NCBI GenBank assembly: GCA_002733205.1
Contig: NVUW01000003.1
Span: 1-64,000, forward strand
DNA length: 64,000 nucleotides
DNA from: Thalassobium sp.
GTDB taxonomy: Bacteria; Pseudomonadota; Gammaproteobacteria; Pseudomonadales; Oceanobacteraceae
Reading direction: 5' to 3'
Shown here: positions 60,495 to 64,000 of the stretch, piece after piece
Layout of the letters: every line of letters starts with the position of its first letter
Numbering within the stretch: position 1 is the stretch's first letter
Program-made: the position numbers and the translations under genes
Notes under the pieces: model-generated
Database searches by the model: none
What the model saw: only the letters and a program-made list of their open reading frames with translations
Told to the model about the DNA's origin: nothing

Positions 60495-61348
60495 ACAGCA
60501 CCTCCGCTCTGATGCCAGAACGGCAGCCCCAGCGTCGGTGTGGAAGGCGATGCCTGATCACGCTCGCACATCAGGCCAGCACGATAGGCAGCCCGGCCGC
60601 CATCCACCGCCTGTTTAAACGCCGCTGCCATTGTGGCCGGATCATTAGCTCGCGCCACTGCGGTATTCAGCAGCACCGCATCAAAGCCCATTTCCAGCGC
60701 CGCCATCGCCTGAGAGGGTTTGCCCAATCCGGCATCCACCACCAATACCGCCTGTGGCAGACGTTCGCGCAGGGTTTTCAGCTGATACGGGTTGATCAAC
60801 CCTTTGCCAGTACCGATCGGTGCGCCCCAGGGCATCACCGCCGCACAACCCAGCTCCAGCAGGGTCTGGCACAGCACCAGATCGTCGGTGCAGTACGGCA
60901 GCACCTTAAACCCCTGCGCTACCAGCTCGCGCGCCGCTTCCACCAGCTGCAGCGGATGCGGCTGCAGGCTGTAGTCATCGCCGATAACTTCGAGCTTGAT
61001 CCAGTCGGTGGCGAACAGCTCACGCGCCATCTGCGCCAGCAGAATCGCTTCACGGGCACTGAGACAACCGGCGGTATTGGGCAGCAGTTTTGCCCCGGTA
61101 CTGGCCAGTTGCTGATGCAGCAGATGCCAGTGGCCATGTTCACTCACCTGCTCCTGTACCTGAGCGGCACTCTGCCGGCGCAGCGATACGGTGACAAATC
61201 CGGGGGTTGCCGCGGCAATGGCATCCCCCATCACCTGTGGTGACGGGTACAGGGAAGAGCCCAGCCACAAACGGCTGCCGATGGTTTCACCGGCAATCTG
61301 CAACACGTCGCCACCAGCGTCAGGTGCAACATTATTTTCTGTCTTCAT
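60491..61348 (-). CDS. thiG: Thiazole synthase
   Basis: Forms the thiazole ring from DXP, dehydroglycine and ThiS thiocarboxylate. It is 285 aa, a TIM barrel with the Schiff-base Lys118 (DWIKLEVIGD). PWGAPIGTGKG and VDAGLGKPSQA bind phosphate. The start at 61348 follows GAGAAGG; the frame upstream overlaps thiS and is not conserved. It sits between thiS and thiDE in the operon. Confidence 0.94.
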   Translation of the reverse strand: MKTENNVAPDAGGDVLQIAGETIGSRLWLGSSLYPSPQVMGDAIAAATPGFVTVSLRRQSAAQVQEQVSEHGHWHLLHQQLASTGAKLLPNTAGCLSAREAILLAQMARELFATDWIKLEVIGDDYSLQPHPLQLVEAARELVAQGFKVLPYCTDDLVLCQTLLELGCAAVMPWGAPIGTGKGLINPYQLKTLRERLPQAVLVVDAGLGKPSQAMAALEMGFDAVLLNTAVARANDPATMAAAFKQAVDGGRAAYRAGLMCERDQASPSTPTLGLPFWHQSGGAV

Positions 61349-61367
61349 ATCCTTCTCCAGAACCCGC

Positions 61368-61591
61368 TCAGCCACCGGTGATAGCACCGAGAATGTCGAT
61401 GCAGTCATCTTCGTTAAGGTCGGTGGTGGCATACATCGCCGCACTGACGATCTGCTGGTTCACGGCAACAATAAAATTGCCACTCACAGCAGCATCCTCC
61501 GGCCGTATTTGCAGATAGCCAAGCTGTTGCAGCAATTGCTGCAGGCTAAGCCCTGCGCTGACCGGCAGATCACACGACTCGCCATTAATAA

Positions 61592-61601
<10 letters not shown>
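61368..61601 (-). CDS. thiS: Sulfur carrier protein ThiS
   Basis: A 77-aa ubiquitin-like protein ending in Gly-Gly, which is adenylated and thiocarboxylated to donate sulfur to ThiG. It is slightly longer than the usual 66 aa, with a loop near residues 35-45. It overlaps the thiO end by 10 bases. No thiF adenylating enzyme is in the visible operon. Confidence 0.92.

Positions 61602-64000
<2,399 letters not shown>

Overview
The window is a stretch of chromosome from a gammaproteobacterium, most likely a marine Oceanospirillales-type organism. Three things point there: a six-subunit Na+-translocating NADH:quinone reductase operon, a gene order resembling Pseudomonas (nqr, gap, mfd, csiV, a purine phosphorylase, nagZ, psrA, lexA, sulA-like), and PsrA- and LexA-type regulation. 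The genus assignment is inference. Coding density is high, strands alternate often, and no prophage, CRISPR array, complete insertion sequence, rRNA or tRNA was recognised.

Layout. 1-370: REP-like palindromes and a duplicated copy of the guaA 3' end. 371-3504: guaB-guaA (GMP synthesis). 3558-6952: a lipoprotein hydrolase, an Lnb/DUF4105 envelope protein and a DUF3015 protein. 7128-10953: xseA, an M23 peptidase, a small orphan ORF and an HD-GYP protein. 10990-13556: two hotdog thioesterases and a dienelactone-hydrolase-like protein. 13826-17170: trmA-dbpA and a GNAT enzyme. 17191-21332: a REC/DUF3369/EAL protein overlapping a histidine kinase. 21573-27515: TSUP exporter, orphan protein, SLC23-type permease, sbcB, a MITE-like element and a lipoprotein hydrolase. 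27807-31365: a large DUF349 protein and a nitroreductase. 31425-37599: accessory genes, namely a DUF4349 lipoprotein, a HEPN-like protein with a partner, an SDR, an MpaB/DUF2236 oxygenase, a lipoprotein and an acyl-CoA desaturase. 37947-43796: nqrFEDCBA. 44141-45589: an extended GAPDH. 45773-50591: mfd-csiV-RibD_C-like. 50677-53766: MTIP-like phosphorylase, nagZ, L,D-transpeptidase, psrA. 54043-55121: lexA-sulA. 55245-58810: small conserved genes, yfaZ and htpG. 58851-64000: thiCOSG-thiDE, with thiC running off the window end.

How the genes work together. The window is dominated by core metabolism and genome maintenance: purines, thiamin, respiration, DNA repair (xseA, sbcB, mfd, lexA) and the envelope. 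Several control sites can be read directly. These are two tandem SOS boxes before lexA, a PsrA-type box before psrA, a near-consensus sigma-32 promoter for htpG inside the end of thiDE, and a perfect 22-bp palindromic operator before the MpaB-like gene.

No convincing new multi-gene system was found. The best leads are the 265-bp MITE-like element with a relic end about 1 kb away, the HEPN-like protein whose RNase-motif Arg and His look exchanged, the duplicated guaA end, and the orphan 22-bp operator.
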